Part shown: positions 5,932 to 5,933 of the stretch, piece by piece | How the letters are laid out: every line of letters begins with the position of its first letter | How positions within the stretch are numbered: the first letter of the stretch is position 1 | Source of the DNA: Desulfobacula sp. | GTDB lineage: Bacteria > Desulfobacterota > Desulfobacteria > Desulfobacterales > Desulfobacteraceae | Length of the DNA stretch: 5,933 nucleotides | Reading direction: 5' to 3' | NCBI GenBank assembly: GCA_029940235.1 | Contig: JAOZRI010000156.1 | Location: forward strand, 1 to 5,933 | Notes under the pieces: model-generated | What the model was told of the DNA's origin: nothing | Seen by the model: only the letters and a program-made list of their open reading frames with translations | Databases searched by the model: none | Program-made: the position numbers and the translations under genes

Positions 5932-5933
5932 CA

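Noticed and set aside
1..5933. CRISPR array, tRNA or rRNA
   Set aside because: No regularly spaced repeats, cloverleaf or ribosomal RNA sequence was seen on either strand.

Overview
The window looks like chromosomal DNA from an anaerobic, respiratory bacterium, most likely a sulfate reducer or relative in the Desulfobacterota. This is an inference from gene content: a molybdopterin enzyme with a four-cluster ferredoxin partner, a TRAP transporter for organic acids, moderately AT-rich DNA and strong sigma-54 promoters. No ribosomal RNA or marker gene confirms it. All genes lie on the + strand.

Region 1 (1-2568) is the 3' part of one operon. It holds a large molybdopterin oxidoreductase catalytic subunit, cut by the left window edge, and 39 bases later a small electron-transfer subunit with 16 cysteines arranged for four [4Fe-4S] clusters. 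Together they form a soluble or peripheral redox enzyme of the DMSO-reductase superfamily. Its substrate cannot be read from the sequence. No membrane anchor follows.

Region 2 (2569-2898) has no convincing gene but is rich in regulatory structure: an imperfect dyad with a T-run (probable terminator), a near-perfect sigma-54 promoter (TGGCACG-N4-CTGCT) and a leader of about 195 bases with hairpins and short reading frames.

Region 3 (2899-5762) is a complete three-gene TRAP transporter operon: periplasmic binding protein, small DctQ membrane subunit and large DctM membrane subunit. The first two genes overlap by ATGA. The binding protein has Gly where most family members carry the substrate-binding Arg.

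Region 4 (5763-5933) repeats the architecture of region 2. A related dyad is followed at almost the same distance by the same sigma-54 promoter (29 bases identical) and the same 11-base start of the transcribed region. A further operon under the same control therefore probably begins just past the right edge.

The simplest reading is a catabolic regulon in which one sigma-54-dependent activator switches on uptake of an organic substrate and neighbouring operons for its use. The duplicated control module, with paired changes in the two arms of its dyad, is the most interesting feature.
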